DNA of 64,000 bases from Bradyrhizobium sp. 200 (GTDB lineage Bacteria > Pseudomonadota > Alphaproteobacteria > Rhizobiales > Xanthobacteraceae), in assembly GCF_023100945.1 (NCBI RefSeq), contig NZ_CP064689.1, positions 4,942,001 through 5,006,000 on the forward strand, read 5' to 3'. A program made the position numbers and the translations under genes. Positions 7,839 through 17,505 of this stretch are shown here, one piece after another; the stretch's first letter is position 1; the number at the start of each line of letters is the position of its first letter. Below the pieces are notes generated by a model, which was given only the letters and a program-made list of their open reading frames with translations, was not told the DNA's origin and made no database searches.

Positions 7839-8921
7839 ATGAAGGCTGCCGTCCTGAATGCGTTCGGATCGCCGCTTGCGATCGAAACCGTCCCCGACCC
7901 GCTTCTTGGCACCGGCGAGGTCATTGTCGACGTCGCAGCGAGCCGCGTGCTGGCCTACGCCAACGAGGTCCTCAGCGGGGAGCGAAAATACCTCCTGGAG
8001 TTGCCTGTGGTGCCGGGCCCCGGTGCGATCGGACGGATCCGCGCCACCGGGCCGGATGCGACCCGGCTTCGACCCGGCGATTGGGTCTATTGCGATCCGA
8101 CCGTGCGCTCACGCGACAATGCACTGTCGCCCGACATCGCCCTGCAGGGTCTCACCGCCGGCAGCGAGGGCGGCCTGCGGCTGCAACGATATTTCCACGA
8201 TGGAGCCTGGGCTGAACAAATGCGGCTGCCGACCGAAAACGCGGTTCCGATCGGCGACATCGACGAGAAGGATGCGGCGCGATGGTGCGCGCTCGGCACA
8301 CTGCTCGTGCCTTACGGCGGGTTCCTTGCCGCGCAACTGCAAGCTGGGGAGATCGCGCTGGTCAACGGCGCCACCGGCAGCTTCGGCAGCGTCGCCGTCG
8401 CCGTCGCGCTGGGGATGGGGGCACAATGCGTCGTCGCAACCGGGCGAAACGAGCAGGCACTGACCGAACTGACGCGGCGGTTCGGCGCCCGCGTCCGGAC
8501 TGTGCCGATGCGCGGCCACGAGGCTGACGATCGCGCGCGCATCCTGCAGGCGGCACCCGGCCCGATCGACTGTGTGCTCGACATCCTTCCGCCGGCAGCC
8601 AATGCCGTGCAGGTGCGCACCGCCGTCATGGCGGTACGGCCGTACGGGCGGGTGGTGCTGATGGGCGGCGTCGGCATGCTTGGCGGCACCGGCCTCGACC
8701 TGCCCTACCCCTGGATGATGCGAAACTGCATCACGCTCCGCGGGCAATGGATGTATCCGCCGCATGCAGCCACCCTGATGGCCGGCCTGATCCGCTCAGG
8801 CCTGGTCGACCTCGATCATTTCGTGATCACGGCCTTCGGCCTCGACCGCGCCAACGAGGCGGTCGCGCATGCCGCCGCCCACAGCGGTCCCTTCAGAATG
8901 ACGGTGATCCAGCCGCGATAG
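7839..8921 (+). CDS. Medium-chain dehydrogenase/reductase (zinc-independent, quinone-oxidoreductase-like)
   Basis: A 360-residue MDR-superfamily enzyme. The N-terminal GroES-like domain (MKAAVLNAFGSPL to about 150) lacks the catalytic-zinc Cys and the structural four-Cys lobe, so a zinc-free quinone or enoyl reductase is likely. The nucleotide-binding site is NGATGSFGSVAVAVA (about 176-190), and the following ATGRNEQ suggests NADPH. The ATG has GAGAAGG upstream. It is divergent from, and probably controlled by, the MmyB-like regulator. The substrate is not predictable. Confidence 0.85.
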   Translation: MKAAVLNAFGSPLAIETVPDPLLGTGEVIVDVAASRVLAYANEVLSGERKYLLELPVVPGPGAIGRIRATGPDATRLRPGDWVYCDPTVRSRDNALSPDIALQGLTAGSEGGLRLQRYFHDGAWAEQMRLPTENAVPIGDIDEKDAARWCALGTLLVPYGGFLAAQLQAGEIALVNGATGSFGSVAVAVALGMGAQCVVATGRNEQALTELTRRFGARVRTVPMRGHEADDRARILQAAPGPIDCVLDILPPAANAVQVRTAVMAVRPYGRVVLMGGVGMLGGTGLDLPYPWMMRNCITLRGQWMYPPHAATLMAGLIRSGLVDLDHFVITAFGLDRANEAVAHAAAHSGPFRMTVIQPR

Positions 8922-8949
8922 GGCCGGCAAGTGGACGGCTTGCTTGAGG

Positions 8950-9885
8950 TCAGGCGCTGATGATGTCGCCGATGATGTCGTGGACTTCGAGCGGCTTGTC
9001 GACCTGGGTGAACCATTCGGCGCGGTTCGCGGCGCGGCGGCGGCCGCGTTCGTCGAGCGGCAGTTTCAACTGGCGCAACAGGCTGGTCACCTCCTCGCGC
9101 GCCGTCACATGGCCCATGCTGGGGCGGGTGCCGAGGGTGGCCTCGTCGATGTCGTCCAGCGCCGTCAGCCCGCGCGGGAAGAATTCGCGGTAGACCACCC
9201 GCTCGGCGAACCCGTCGATCGAACGGAAGCCGAGCCGCAGCGAAAGGTCTTTCAGGCTGTCGGCGACGAGCTGCTTGTTGCGCGAGCCGATCATCGACAG
9301 GCGGTTGCGCACCACGATCCAGTCGGTGGTGGCGCCGTCGAGCTGGCGGCGCTTGCGCCTGACATCCCGCACCATCTCCGCATAGTGGCTCTCGCCGGTC
9401 ACGGAGTAGGTCGCAGGATCGACCGTGCCGAGCACGTCGAAATCGAGGAAGCTGTCGTTGATCGGGGTCACCAGCGTGTCGGCCATCGAATGCGCCAGCC
9501 GCATCAGATAGGAGTCCGACCCCGGCGTATCGATGACGATGAAATCGTAGGCGCGCTCGACCGTGCCTACCGCCTGGGCGAACTGCTGGAACTCGGAATT
9601 TTCATTGTCGGCGATCTGCATCGTCTCGCCGAGCTTGATGCAGTAGTGCACTGGGATTTCGAGGTCGAGGCCGGTGCGGCGCGCCCACGCGCTCCGGTTG
9701 GCGATATAGCGGGTGAAACTCTGCTGGCGGCAGTCGAGATCGATGGTGGCAACGCGCTGGCCGGCCTTCAACAAGGCAACTGCGATGTGCAGGGCGGTGG
9801 TAGATTTTCCCGAACCGCCCTTCTCGTTGCCGAGCACGACGACGTGCGCCGAACCGAATTGACCCTGACTCGCCTGAACCAACAT
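8950..9885 (-). CDS. mipZ: MipZ division-plane positioning ATPase
   Basis: A 311-residue ParA/MinD-type ATPase matching alphaproteobacterial MipZ over its whole length. The deviant Walker A is K22-GGSGKST29 in VVVLGNEKGGSGKST; the switch regions are IDLDCRQQSF and FIVIDTPGSDSYL; and GLTALDD and VTAREEV are typical MipZ blocks. In Caulobacter MipZ forms a gradient with ParB from the poles and blocks FtsZ assembly except at mid-cell. The gene converges on the reductase with 28 bases between stops. Confidence 0.93.
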   Translation of the reverse strand: MLVQASQGQFGSAHVVVLGNEKGGSGKSTTALHIAVALLKAGQRVATIDLDCRQQSFTRYIANRSAWARRTGLDLEIPVHYCIKLGETMQIADNENSEFQQFAQAVGTVERAYDFIVIDTPGSDSYLMRLAHSMADTLVTPINDSFLDFDVLGTVDPATYSVTGESHYAEMVRDVRRKRRQLDGATTDWIVVRNRLSMIGSRNKQLVADSLKDLSLRLGFRSIDGFAERVVYREFFPRGLTALDDIDEATLGTRPSMGHVTAREEVTSLLRQLKLPLDERGRRRAANRAEWFTQVDKPLEVHDIIGDIISA

Positions 9886-10209
9886 GATTCAACCCCCGCT
9901 CGATATCTTCAAATCACGCGCGGCTGCGCGTCAAGTGAAATGCGCGACGACGCATTCAATTCACTCGCAGCGTGTCTTTAATGATGAATCCCGATGGTGC
10001 GGATTTCGTTCCGTTGCCGCGATCGGCCCGCGGACTTTTCAACCAGCCAGCGTGCGCGTCTGGCTTTCGCGTTGAGCTGCCGCAACTTTGCCATTCCCGA
10101 GTAACCTTGGCGGCAATGCCTTGGCCTTATAAGGTCGGCACGCCCGCCGAGAGGATTGGGAGCGTTGCTCCCCCTCACCCCGTCAGAAGCTGCAAGAGAT
10201 CGAGGCCAG
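9886..10209. other. Intergenic region between mipZ and panC
   Basis: 324 bases between divergent genes, holding both promoters. It contains CCTTATAAGG (10124-10133), a perfect palindrome. No further gene is seen. Confidence 0.4.
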
Positions 10210-11061
10210 ATGTCGCGAAGCCCCATGGTCGTCCGTACCGTTCCTGCATTGCGCCGCGCCGTCGAGGTCTTGCGCGCCCGAAAGGCCGCCGTCGCGCTGG
10301 TGCCGACCATGGGAGCACTCCATGACGGGCATGTGTCGCTGGTGCGGCTCGCCAAGCGCCGCGCACAGAAAGTGGTCGTATCGATCTTCGTCAACCCGAC
10401 GCAGTTCGCACCGACGGAGGATTTCGGTTCGTACCCGCGCACCTGGAAGGCCGACCTCGCGGCGCTCGCCGCCGAGAAGGTCGACCTGATCTGGAATCCG
10501 GACGTCAAGGCGATGTACCCGGATGGCTTTGCCACCCGGATCGTACCGGAAGGTCCGGCCATCGCCGGCCTCGAGGATCGATTCCGGCCACATTTCTTTG
10601 GCGGTGTCGCCACCGTGGTCGGCAAGCTGTTCACCCAATGCCGGCCGGATGTGGCAATCTTCGGCGAGAAGGATTTTCAGCAATTGCGCGTGGTGACGCG
10701 GATGGCCGCCGATCTCGACCTCGGCGTCAAGGTGATCGGCTCGCGCACCGTGCGGGAACGCGACGGGCTCGCGATGTCCTCCCGCAACGTCTACCTCTCG
10801 CCGGAGGAACGGCAGACCGCGCCGACGCTCTATCGCGCCATGAAGGAAAGCGCCAGGCGGCTGAAGGCCGGCGAGGATTTCGAGGCCGCGATGGAAGCCG
10901 GCCGTGAAACGATTGGCGCCGCCGGCTTCGCGCTGGACTATTTCGAGGCCCGGCACGCCGAGACGCTGGCGCCGATTGCCTCGATGAAGGACGGGCCTGT
11001 GCGGATCCTGGTCGCCGCAAAGCTCGGCACGACGCGCCTGATCGATAATATCGGGGTGTAG
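10210..11061 (+). CDS. panC: Pantothenate synthetase
   Basis: Condenses pantoate and beta-alanine with ATP in coenzyme A biosynthesis, in the cytoplasm. Signature motifs are P32-TMGALHDGH41 (HIGH-like nucleotide site), [21 protein letters not shown] and MSSRNVYLS (KMSK-like). The frame is open back to a TTG at 10156, but the ATG at 10210 ([17 protein letters not shown]) gives the usual length of about 283 residues. It sits alone, convergent with the DUF1489 gene; panB is not adjacent. Confidence 0.95.
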   Translation: MSRSPMVVRTVPALRRAVEVLRARKAAVALVPTMGALHDGHVSLVRLAKRRAQKVVVSIFVNPTQFAPTEDFGSYPRTWKADLAALAAEKVDLIWNPDVKAMYPDGFATRIVPEGPAIAGLEDRFRPHFFGGVATVVGKLFTQCRPDVAIFGEKDFQQLRVVTRMAADLDLGVKVIGSRTVRERDGLAMSSRNVYLSPEERQTAPTLYRAMKESARRLKAGEDFEAAMEAGRETIGAAGFALDYFEARHAETLAPIASMKDGPVRILVAAKLGTTRLIDNIGV

Positions 11062-11089
11062 GCCGCCGGGAACCGCCGCAGCGTCTCTG

Positions 11090-11530
11090 TCAGAGCAGCC
11101 CCAGATCGCGCAATTCGCGGCGCATCGGTTCCGGCATCGCGGCCACGCTGGCGGCTGAAGATTTGGTGAGGTCTTGCGGCGCGGCGTCCTCGGTCAGATA
11201 GCGCCAGCCCTGGAACGGGCGCATCGGCCGCGGCGAGACTGCAAACACCTTGGGCTGCATCACCAGGCGGCACCGCCCGATACCGTCCTTGTCGCGGAAC
11301 GGCTCGATCGCAATGATCTTTTCGCGCGCGGCGATTTCGCCCTTGATCACCCAATAGAGCGAACCCCCGGCGAGGATTTCCGCGTCGCGCTTCGGCGTCA
11401 TCCGTGTGATGTGGACGTGGCGAAGCGGCAGGCCCTTTTTCTTGGCGGTTGCCATGCGTTCGGCAACCCAGCCCTTGAGTTCCTTGACTGACTCGCAGCC
11501 GACGGCAAGCTTGATGAGATGAAGCGGCAT
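11090..11530 (-). CDS. DUF1489 family protein
   Basis: This 146-residue protein matches the DUF1489 family of Alphaproteobacteria throughout: MPLHLIKLAVGC at the start, HVHITRMTPKR, AGGSLYWVIKG, IEPFRD-DGIGRC and PFQGWRYL. The function is unknown. It is cytoplasmic with no membrane segment. It converges on panC and lies 40 bases downstream of the next gene on the same strand. Confidence 0.9.
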   Translation of the reverse strand: MPLHLIKLAVGCESVKELKGWVAERMATAKKKGLPLRHVHITRMTPKRDAEILAGGSLYWVIKGEIAAREKIIAIEPFRDKDGIGRCRLVMQPKVFAVSPRPMRPFQGWRYLTEDAAPQDLTKSSAASVAAMPEPMRRELRDLGLL

Positions 11531-11570
11531 GATCCCGCCGATGTAGCGGCCTGCGCGCGCTTTGAAAAGA

Positions 11571-12536
11571 TCACTCGTTGTTATCGGCTGTGGGCGCCGC
11601 GGCCGACGGCGCGAGCTGGACCGGCGCTGCGGACGGCCGCTTCGGCGCCGGCGGCGGCTTCTTGGCGGCGGTCTGCGCTGGCGGCGATGCCGGCGGTGCC
11701 GCCGCGGCCGGACGCGGCGCGGCTGGCGGTGCCGCAGCCGGTAACGACGGCTTCGGCGCGGCTCCGAGCGGCGGCTCGGGCGTCATGATATTGACCGGCG
11801 GGGTGGACGCCGAGGTCGGAAATTCGGCGTTGGTGGGCTTGCCCGTGGGGACCGATGGCGGCAGTGCCGCGATCATGCCCGCCGCGACCTGCGGCGCGTT
11901 CCACGATGCCGCGTAGCGCATGACCAGGCTTTCATAGACACGATCTTCCATGTTGGCCGCAATCTGGCGCGTCTCGGTCAGCGAGCGGAAGGCGCGGCAG
12001 GCCGATGGCGTGCAGCGCTCCCGCACCGTCAGCACATAAGCCATCAACCCGTAACGGTCGCGCTCGACGGCCCGGCGCAGCGCCAACAGGTCGGAGCCGG
12101 CGCCCTTGTTCGCGGTGGCGACATCTCCAAGCGAGGTCAGCAGCGTGATCTGCGCGGCGGCGTAGCCCACGGCCGCAGCCACCGCCTCGGCCGAACCGAA
12201 CAGCGCCTTCTCGCATGCGGCGAGGACGGCATCGCCGGCGAGTTCGTCAATGCAGGAAAGCTGCGGCAACGGCGCGGTAGCGGTCTGAACCGGACGAACC
12301 TCCGTCGACTGAACCACGTTTGCCGTGCCGAAGCCGCGGAAGGTCACGGCCCCCGCGACACCGATCGCAAGCAGCGTGATGAGCGCAAGCACGCCATTGG
12401 CCACGGATCGCTCCGAGCGCAGCAGCGTGATCAGAACGATGATCCCGACAAATCCGGCGGTGGCCAGCGTCAGGTACAACGGAAGGTTCGGCGAGCGCCA
12501 GATTTGATCCAGCGAAGCAGCCCAGGCCCAGTTCAT
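11571..12536 (-). CDS. Conserved membrane protein with Ala/Pro-rich tail
   Basis: A 321-residue protein with two N-terminal membrane helices (about 19-39 and 48-66) and a soluble middle part with Cys residues (LSCIDELAGDAVLAACEKALF, CTPSACRAFRSL). The C-terminal tail of about 100 residues is Ala/Pro-rich and probably disordered. I recognise it only as a conserved hypothetical of Bradyrhizobium type. The Cys pairs suggest that the middle part lies in the periplasm. It precedes the DUF1489 gene on the same strand. Confidence 0.75.
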   Translation of the reverse strand: MNWAWAASLDQIWRSPNLPLYLTLATAGFVGIIVLITLLRSERSVANGVLALITLLAIGVAGAVTFRGFGTANVVQSTEVRPVQTATAPLPQLSCIDELAGDAVLAACEKALFGSAEAVAAAVGYAAAQITLLTSLGDVATANKGAGSDLLALRRAVERDRYGLMAYVLTVRERCTPSACRAFRSLTETRQIAANMEDRVYESLVMRYAASWNAPQVAAGMIAALPPSVPTGKPTNAEFPTSASTPPVNIMTPEPPLGAAPKPSLPAAAPPAAPRPAAAAPPASPPAQTAAKKPPPAPKRPSAAPVQLAPSAAAPTADNNE

Positions 12537-12684
12537 GCGCGGTGTCCCTCAACGCGGCAAACGCGATCGAAAGACGAATGCGTCTTTGTCGCATTCGCTT
12601 TTCGGCAGAATGGTTCTGCGAACGGGGCCTTTTGACGGCAGTCGAGTTGGAACCCTGTCAGCCGGCTGCTTGCGCACAACTGTT

Positions 12685-12888
12685 TCAGGAAATCGCGAGC
12701 TGGCTTTCCTTGGCGACCCGTTCGAAAGCTTCGGTGGAGCTTTTGATGCGATACTGGCAGTCGTCGCCATCGGTCGGCAGCAGCCGGATCACCTCATAGG
12801 TGCCGCTGGCGGCCGGTCGGGCAACATTGCTGGCAGTAAAATAGACAGTCTCTCCAACGGAGTACTTATGCTTCAACGCCCTCTCCAT
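12685..12888 (-). CDS. Small conserved hypothetical protein
   Basis: A 67-residue protein with a compact beta-rich pattern: YSVGETVYFTAS, GTYEVIRLLPTDG, DCQYRIKSSTEAFERVAKE. This is the pattern of small rhizobial proteins of unknown function resembling a KOW/SH3-type barrel. It is soluble and has no neighbour in an operon. Confidence 0.7.
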   Translation of the reverse strand: MERALKHKYSVGETVYFTASNVARPAASGTYEVIRLLPTDGDDCQYRIKSSTEAFERVAKESQLAIS

Positions 12889-13181
12889 TACGCAAGAACG
12901 CCGGCCGCGCTCACGGTCCCGCTAGCTTTCGGCCGACTTGAGAACCCTGCGGCAACCTAGCACAGGCGAGCGCCAAAAAGCCAGTAACATCGAGGCATGG
13001 CAAATGCGCAAATTCCGCATGTTTTTCAGGGCGATAAGCAGCAATTCTGGCGGTTCCCGGGAATCCGCATTTCCAGGCCGTGCAGCGGTCTTTCTCAAAA
13101 TCGGACACCCGGCCAGAAGATTGATTGGACGCCACAGGCGTCAGAGCACCCCAGCTTCGGCCCCCGGCCGCGCTCCCGAAA

Positions 13182-13838
13182 TCAGACCGTCTCGAACCGT
13201 TCGATGAGAAGCGTTTCGGCAAGGCCTGCGCGGGTCCATTCCTGGAATGCCGGCAACGACATCATCGCATCGAAATAATGCCGCGCCTCGCCCTTCACCT
13301 CGATCGCATAGGTGCGAAAGCGATGCACCACCGGCGCAAACATCGCGTCCGCGCCACCGAACGCGCCGAACAGGAATGGTCCTTCCTTGCCGTAGCGGCT
13401 GTTGCAATCGGCCCAGATCTCCTGAATGCGCGCCACGTTGGCGTGCGCGTCATCCGACAGATCGATCGCGCCGACCGGCCGATGCAGGTTCATGCCGCAT
13501 TCATTGCGCAGCGGCATGAAGCCCGAATGCATCTCCGCCGAAATCGACCGCGCATGCGCCCGGCGCGCACGGTCCTCCGGCCACAGCCTCGCCTGCGGGA
13601 ATTTCTCGGCGAGATATTCGATGATCGAAAGCGAATCCCACACCGTGACGTCGCCGTCGATCAGCGCCGGCACCTTGCCCGCACGCGAAAAGCTCAGGAT
13701 CCGGTCCTTGTCCGCCTTGTCGTTGGTGTAGAGCGGGATGAACACTTCCTCGAACGGAATGTCGTTGGCGCGCAGCGCCAGCCATGGCCGCATCGACCAT
13801 GACGAATAGTTCTTGTTGCCGATGACCAGTTTCAACAT
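13182..13838 (-). CDS. Glutathione S-transferase family protein
   Basis: A 218-residue protein with a thioredoxin-like N-terminal domain (LKLVIGNKNYSSWSMRPWLALRA, with Ser in the catalytic YSSWS region; GKVPALIDGDVTVWDSLSIIEYLAE for the gamma-Glu site) and an all-helical C-terminal domain (MHSGFMPLRNECGMN, GKEGPFLFGAFGGADAMFAPVVHRF). The frame is open 23 codons further upstream, but MLKLVIG is the family's usual start. Probably a detoxification or redox enzyme; the substrate is unknown. Confidence 0.88.
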   Translation of the reverse strand: MLKLVIGNKNYSSWSMRPWLALRANDIPFEEVFIPLYTNDKADKDRILSFSRAGKVPALIDGDVTVWDSLSIIEYLAEKFPQARLWPEDRARRAHARSISAEMHSGFMPLRNECGMNLHRPVGAIDLSDDAHANVARIQEIWADCNSRYGKEGPFLFGAFGGADAMFAPVVHRFRTYAIEVKGEARHYFDAMMSLPAFQEWTRAGLAETLLIERFETV

Positions 13839-13941
13839 TTGCGGGGAAATCCTTCTGCGACCGGCATCTTGCCATAGTGCACCGCACGCCTTCAACCTGT
13901 ACATCACGATGCCTTAAAGCCATCACCGGGGATGCCGCCAC

Positions 13942-14619
13942 ATGGGCGCCTATTGGGTCGATATCGCCGCCGTCGCATTCTTCGTCGTCGAATGGCTGAT
14001 TTACGGCCTCACGCTCGAGCACACCGCCTATGGCCGCGACAGCCTGTCGGCGCGCATGAACGCCTATCGCGAGGTCTGGGTGCGGAACATGCTCGATCGC
14101 GAGGCGCGCATGGTCGACATGCAGATCATGGCCTCGCTGCAGAACGGCACCGCCTTCTTCGCCTCCACCAGCCTGATCGCGATCGGCGGCGGCCTCGCGT
14201 TGTTGCGAGCGACCAACGATGCGCTTGCCGTGCTGCGCGAACTGCCGGTCGATCTCACCCCCTCGCCCGCGCTGTGGGAAATCAAATGCGTCGGCCTGAT
14301 CCTGATCTTCATCTACGCCTTCTTCAAATTTGCCTGGTCGTACCGCCTGTTCAACTATGTCGCGATCCTGCTCGGCGCGATGCCGCCCTCGTCACAGCGC
14401 GACACCGCGGAGGCAGAAGCCCATGTAATGCGCACGACGCGCCTGTTCGAGGCGGCGGGGCGGCATTTCAACCGCGGCCAGCGCGCGTTCTTCTTCGCGC
14501 TCGGCTATCTCGGCTGGTTCGTCAGCCCCTGGGTATTGCTGGTGACGACCGCGCTGGTCGTGATCGTCACCTGGCGGCGGCAGTTCGCGTCCAACGCCTG
14601 GCGGGCGATGGGGAGTTAG
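13942..14619 (+). CDS. DUF599 family integral membrane protein
   Basis: A 225-residue protein with four hydrophobic segments (about 6-24, 72-92, 114-135, 185-210) and the DUF599 pattern WVRNMLDREARMVDMQIMASLQNGTAFFASTS. The function is unknown. GGGGA precedes the start. It is divergent from the GST gene and convergent with the VOC gene. Confidence 0.88.
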   Translation: MGAYWVDIAAVAFFVVEWLIYGLTLEHTAYGRDSLSARMNAYREVWVRNMLDREARMVDMQIMASLQNGTAFFASTSLIAIGGGLALLRATNDALAVLRELPVDLTPSPALWEIKCVGLILIFIYAFFKFAWSYRLFNYVAILLGAMPPSSQRDTAEAEAHVMRTTRLFEAAGRHFNRGQRAFFFALGYLGWFVSPWVLLVTTALVVIVTWRRQFASNAWRAMGS

Positions 14620-14641
14620 CGCGTGGTCAAGCGAAGGGACC

Positions 14642-15112
14642 TCAGCCGCTCGCTGCGGCCTCCAATCCCGCAATGTCGAGCTTCACCATCTTCAGCATGG
14701 CCTCGGCGACGCGCTTGACCTTGTCGCGGTCGGGATCGTGCATCAACTCGCCGAGCCGTTTGGGCGCAATCTGCCAGCACAGGCCCCAGCGGTCCCGTAC
14801 CCAGCCGCATTGCTCGATCTGTCCGCCCTCCTTCAACGCGTCCCACAGGCGATCGATCTCGGCCTGGGTGCCGCATTCGACCATGATCGAGAAGCTGTGG
14901 TTGAACGGGTCGAGGGGCCCCGCCTCGATCGCCATGTAGTGCTGGTCGCCCAGGGTGAAGGCGGCGATCTTGACGCTGCCCGCCGGGCCGCTTGGGGTAT
15001 CGGCAGGCAACGTCGAAACCCAGTCGACCGACGAACCGCGGACGAGCGAGGTGTAGAAACCGATCGCGGCCTCCATGTCCTTCTCGAACCAGAGATGCTG
15101 TGTAACCTTCAT
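14642..15112 (-). CDS. VOC family protein (PhnB-like)
   Basis: A 156-residue protein with the paired beta-alpha-beta modules of the vicinal-oxygen-chelate fold in its PhnB-like form: QHLWFEKDMEAAIGFYTSLV, HYMAIEAG-DPFNHSFSIMVEC and GWVRDRWGLCWQIAPKRL. The start at MKVTQH is set by AAGGAAC upstream; the frame continues 49 codons further back without sense. Cytoplasmic; the substrate is unknown. Confidence 0.88.
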   Translation of the reverse strand: MKVTQHLWFEKDMEAAIGFYTSLVRGSSVDWVSTLPADTPSGPAGSVKIAAFTLGDQHYMAIEAGPLDPFNHSFSIMVECGTQAEIDRLWDALKEGGQIEQCGWVRDRWGLCWQIAPKRLGELMHDPDRDKVKRVAEAMLKMVKLDIAGLEAAASG

Positions 15113-15263
15113 CGGGGTGTTCCTTTCGCCTGTCAAATGGGCCGAGCCAGCCGCGCGTACGCGCCACTCTTTTCCGAGGACGAACGACGGGGGACGCCTC
15201 CGACACCGCCGATAATTTTTTTGCAGGCGGTTCCGCGCCAAAAAAGAAGAATGCGTCAAAAAA

Positions 15264-16067
15264 TCAGGACGCGGAAAAATCCTGCGGCGTGAAGCTGAGA
15301 TCGAGCACCTTCCATTCGCCGTAGCGGTCGGCCGGCAGCATGGCGTAGGGCTGGCAGGCCTGCAGCGCGCGGATCGCGCCCTGCATCAGCAACGGCCCCT
15401 TCATGGAGGCGCTGGCCTCGATCAGGATCGGTTCGGCGGCGAGTCTTCCGTCCGGGGTCATCAACACGCGCAGCTTGACCTTGACGTCGTCGGTGCCCGA
15501 CAGCGAGGCCGGCAGTTTCGAGCAGGTCCTGAGGTGCCGCCGGAATGCCGCGATCACCGTGCTCGAGATATCGGCGGACTCGGTTGCCGGCGCATCAAAA
15601 TTGTCGTCGCCCTTGTTGCGCCCTCCGGGAGCCTGCGGCAGCGGCGGAAGGTCGGGCGGCAGGCCGAGCAACACCTGATACTTGACCGAGACATCAGGCT
15701 CGGGCGGCTTGTAGGCCGGCGCCGCCGGTTGCGATGGCGGCTGGGCTGCGGGTGGCGTGGCGAGCGCAGCCTGCTTCTGCGGCGGCGCGGCAGGCGGGGG
15801 TTCTGTGGGGGCAGCAGGTTTGTCGAGCAGGGTGAAATCGGGCTGTGGCACCGGCGCCGGTTCCGGCTTGCTTTCGGCAGGCGGCTCGTCGGGAGGCGTC
15901 TGCTGCTCGGCCAGTTCCTGCGGGGTAACGATCTCGACCGGAATCTGCTCGGCCGTCACCGCGCCGAACGGATGAACTTCGGAAAACAGCAGCAGCAGCG
16001 TCAGCAGCGACACATGCGCTATCGCCGACGCCGTGATGTCCGTAGGTATGATACGCCGCAGCTCCAT
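15264..16067 (-). CDS. TonB/TolA-like energy transducer protein
   Basis: A 267-residue protein with a short cytoplasmic N-terminus, one membrane helix (about 14-30, SAIAHVSLLTLLLLFSE), a Pro/Ala/Gln-rich periplasmic stretch (about 45-150) and a C-terminal domain (VIAAFRRHLRTCSKLP to the end). That last domain resembles the TolA/TonB C-terminus, with RVLMTPDGRLA and AIRALQACQPYAMLPADRYGEWK. This suggests coupling of the proton-motive force to an outer-membrane process. No ExbB/ExbD or Tol genes are near. The start MELRRIIPTD was chosen because upstream codons lack protein character. Confidence 0.75.
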   Translation of the reverse strand: MELRRIIPTDITASAIAHVSLLTLLLLFSEVHPFGAVTAEQIPVEIVTPQELAEQQTPPDEPPAESKPEPAPVPQPDFTLLDKPAAPTEPPPAAPPQKQAALATPPAAQPPSQPAAPAYKPPEPDVSVKYQVLLGLPPDLPPLPQAPGGRNKGDDNFDAPATESADISSTVIAAFRRHLRTCSKLPASLSGTDDVKVKLRVLMTPDGRLAAEPILIEASASMKGPLLMQGAIRALQACQPYAMLPADRYGEWKVLDLSFTPQDFSAS

Positions 16068-16143
16068 CGCATCGGAACGGTGTTCGATATTCCCGTCGAT
16101 ATTCCCGTGGGTCCGCCAGCATAGCGTCGGGCGGCGCAACTCC

Positions 16144-16962
16144 TCAATCCCATTTCGGCGCGAAAGCGAAATCCGTGAGCCGGCCGCTGGCGCTGCCCAT
16201 GGCGGAAATCTCCTGCATGTCCTGTTCCGACAGCTCGAAATCGAAGATCTCAATGTTCTCCGAGAGCCGCTCGAGTTTCGAGGTGCGCGGGATCGCCACC
16301 ACGCCCTGCTGCACCAGCCAGCGCAGGCAGATTTGCGCTGCCGTCTTGCGGTAGCGGTCGCCGATCCGCTGCAGCGCGCGGTCGCTCTTGATGTGGCCCC
16401 TGGCGATCGGACTATAGGCCACCAGCGCCATGCCGTGGCGCACGCAGGCCTCTATCACCCTGGTCTGGTCGAGATAGGGATGGTACTCGACCTGGTCGCA
16501 CACCAGCGGCTCCGAACATGAAGCCACCGCCTCCTCGATCAGGGCCACGGTGAAATTGGACACGCCGATATGCCGCGCTAGCCCCTGCTGCCTGACCCGC
16601 GCCAATGCGCCGAGCGTTTCCACCAGCGGCACCTGCGGGTTCGGCCAGTGCAGCAGCAACAGATCGACCTCGCTCAGGCGCAGCCGCACCAGGCTTTCCT
16701 TGACGGAGCGCTCCAGATCGTGCGGCGTGAAATGCGTGGGCCAGACCTTGGTGGTGAGGAAAACCTGATCGCGCTTGACGCCCGCAAGGCGCAGGCCCTC
16801 GCCGACCTCGCGCTCGTTGTCGTACATCTGCGCGGTGTCGATATGGCGATAACCGAGCCGCAAGGCCTGCTCGACGATCCGCGCACAGGCGCGTCCGCGC
16901 AATTCCCAGGTGCCCAGCCCGATCGCCGGAATTTTTGCCCCATTGGCTTCGACAAACAGCAT
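16144..16962 (-). CDS. Aldo/keto reductase
   Basis: A 272-residue TIM-barrel NADPH-dependent reductase. Motifs: IPAIGLGTWELRG, GYRHIDTAQMYDNE with the catalytic Asp and Tyr, FLTTKVW with Lys, LLLLHWP with His, ARHIGVSNF, VEYHPYL and AIPRTSKLERLSENIEIFDFEL for NADPH binding. It resembles 2,5-diketo-gluconate reductase types. ATGs exist upstream (16989, 17073), but MLFVEANGAKIP fits the family start. Confidence 0.9.
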   Translation of the reverse strand: MLFVEANGAKIPAIGLGTWELRGRACARIVEQALRLGYRHIDTAQMYDNEREVGEGLRLAGVKRDQVFLTTKVWPTHFTPHDLERSVKESLVRLRLSEVDLLLLHWPNPQVPLVETLGALARVRQQGLARHIGVSNFTVALIEEAVASCSEPLVCDQVEYHPYLDQTRVIEACVRHGMALVAYSPIARGHIKSDRALQRIGDRYRKTAAQICLRWLVQQGVVAIPRTSKLERLSENIEIFDFELSEQDMQEISAMGSASGRLTDFAFAPKWD

Positions 16963-17047
16963 CGGTTGTATCCGCGGACCGGCCCCCATTATGGGCTGTG
17001 GAAACGGCCGTGCCAACAGATCGAGCGAAAATGCGCCGAACCGCGAA

Positions 17048-17428
17048 CTAGGCGGGCTCCGGTTCCGTGGCAAGCGCGGCGAAAACGGTTTCCGGCGAAT
17101 GGGCGATCACGGCGAGCAACGCCCGCGCCGGCCCTCGGGGCACACGCTTGCCCTGCTCCCAATTCCGGATGGTCTCGACAGGCACGCCGAGCCGTGCCGC
17201 GAATTCGATCTGCGTTAGCTGCGCACGGCGGCGCAGGTCGCGCACGGCCGGCAACGGGCCGGTTTCGCCCGGCGTTGTGTCAGGCAAGACGGGCGAAGTT
17301 GAAGGCATCGCATGCGCGAGCCCGGGCGTCGCGGGCGCAGGCTCGGGCATCGTCGGAGCAAGCGGGAACTCCTGCCCGTCACGCAGTTCGACGATCCGTC
17401 CGTCCGCTTTCAGCCGCAAGCGCTGCAT
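17048..17428 (-). CDS. XRE-type helix-turn-helix protein
   Basis: A small protein with an N-terminal part rich in Pro/Thr and a C-terminal helix-turn-helix (LTQIEFAARLGVPVETIRNWEQGKRVPRGPARALL) like HigA/XRE regulators. The start MQRLRLKADGR has CGAGG five bases upstream; two ATGs at 17449 and 17452 would add 7 or 8 residues but lack a ribosome site. HigA-type antitoxins share this HTH, but no toxin gene is adjacent, so a solitary regulator is more likely. Confidence 0.75.
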   Translation of the reverse strand: MQRLRLKADGRIVELRDGQEFPLAPTMPEPAPATPGLAHAMPSTSPVLPDTTPGETGPLPAVRDLRRRAQLTQIEFAARLGVPVETIRNWEQGKRVPRGPARALLAVIAHSPETVFAALATEPEPA

Positions 17429-17505
17429 GTTGGCCTCGTGAGCCAACATCATCGGCCAAGCGCGTTAAGGCCCGATTAACGATAAAAGGGACAGCAAAGG
17501 CGCAG

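Noticed and set aside
17048..17428. HigA-type antitoxin of a toxin-antitoxin pair
   Set aside because: The HTH fits, but no HigB-like gene lies next to it; the neighbours are mgtE and an aldo/keto reductase.
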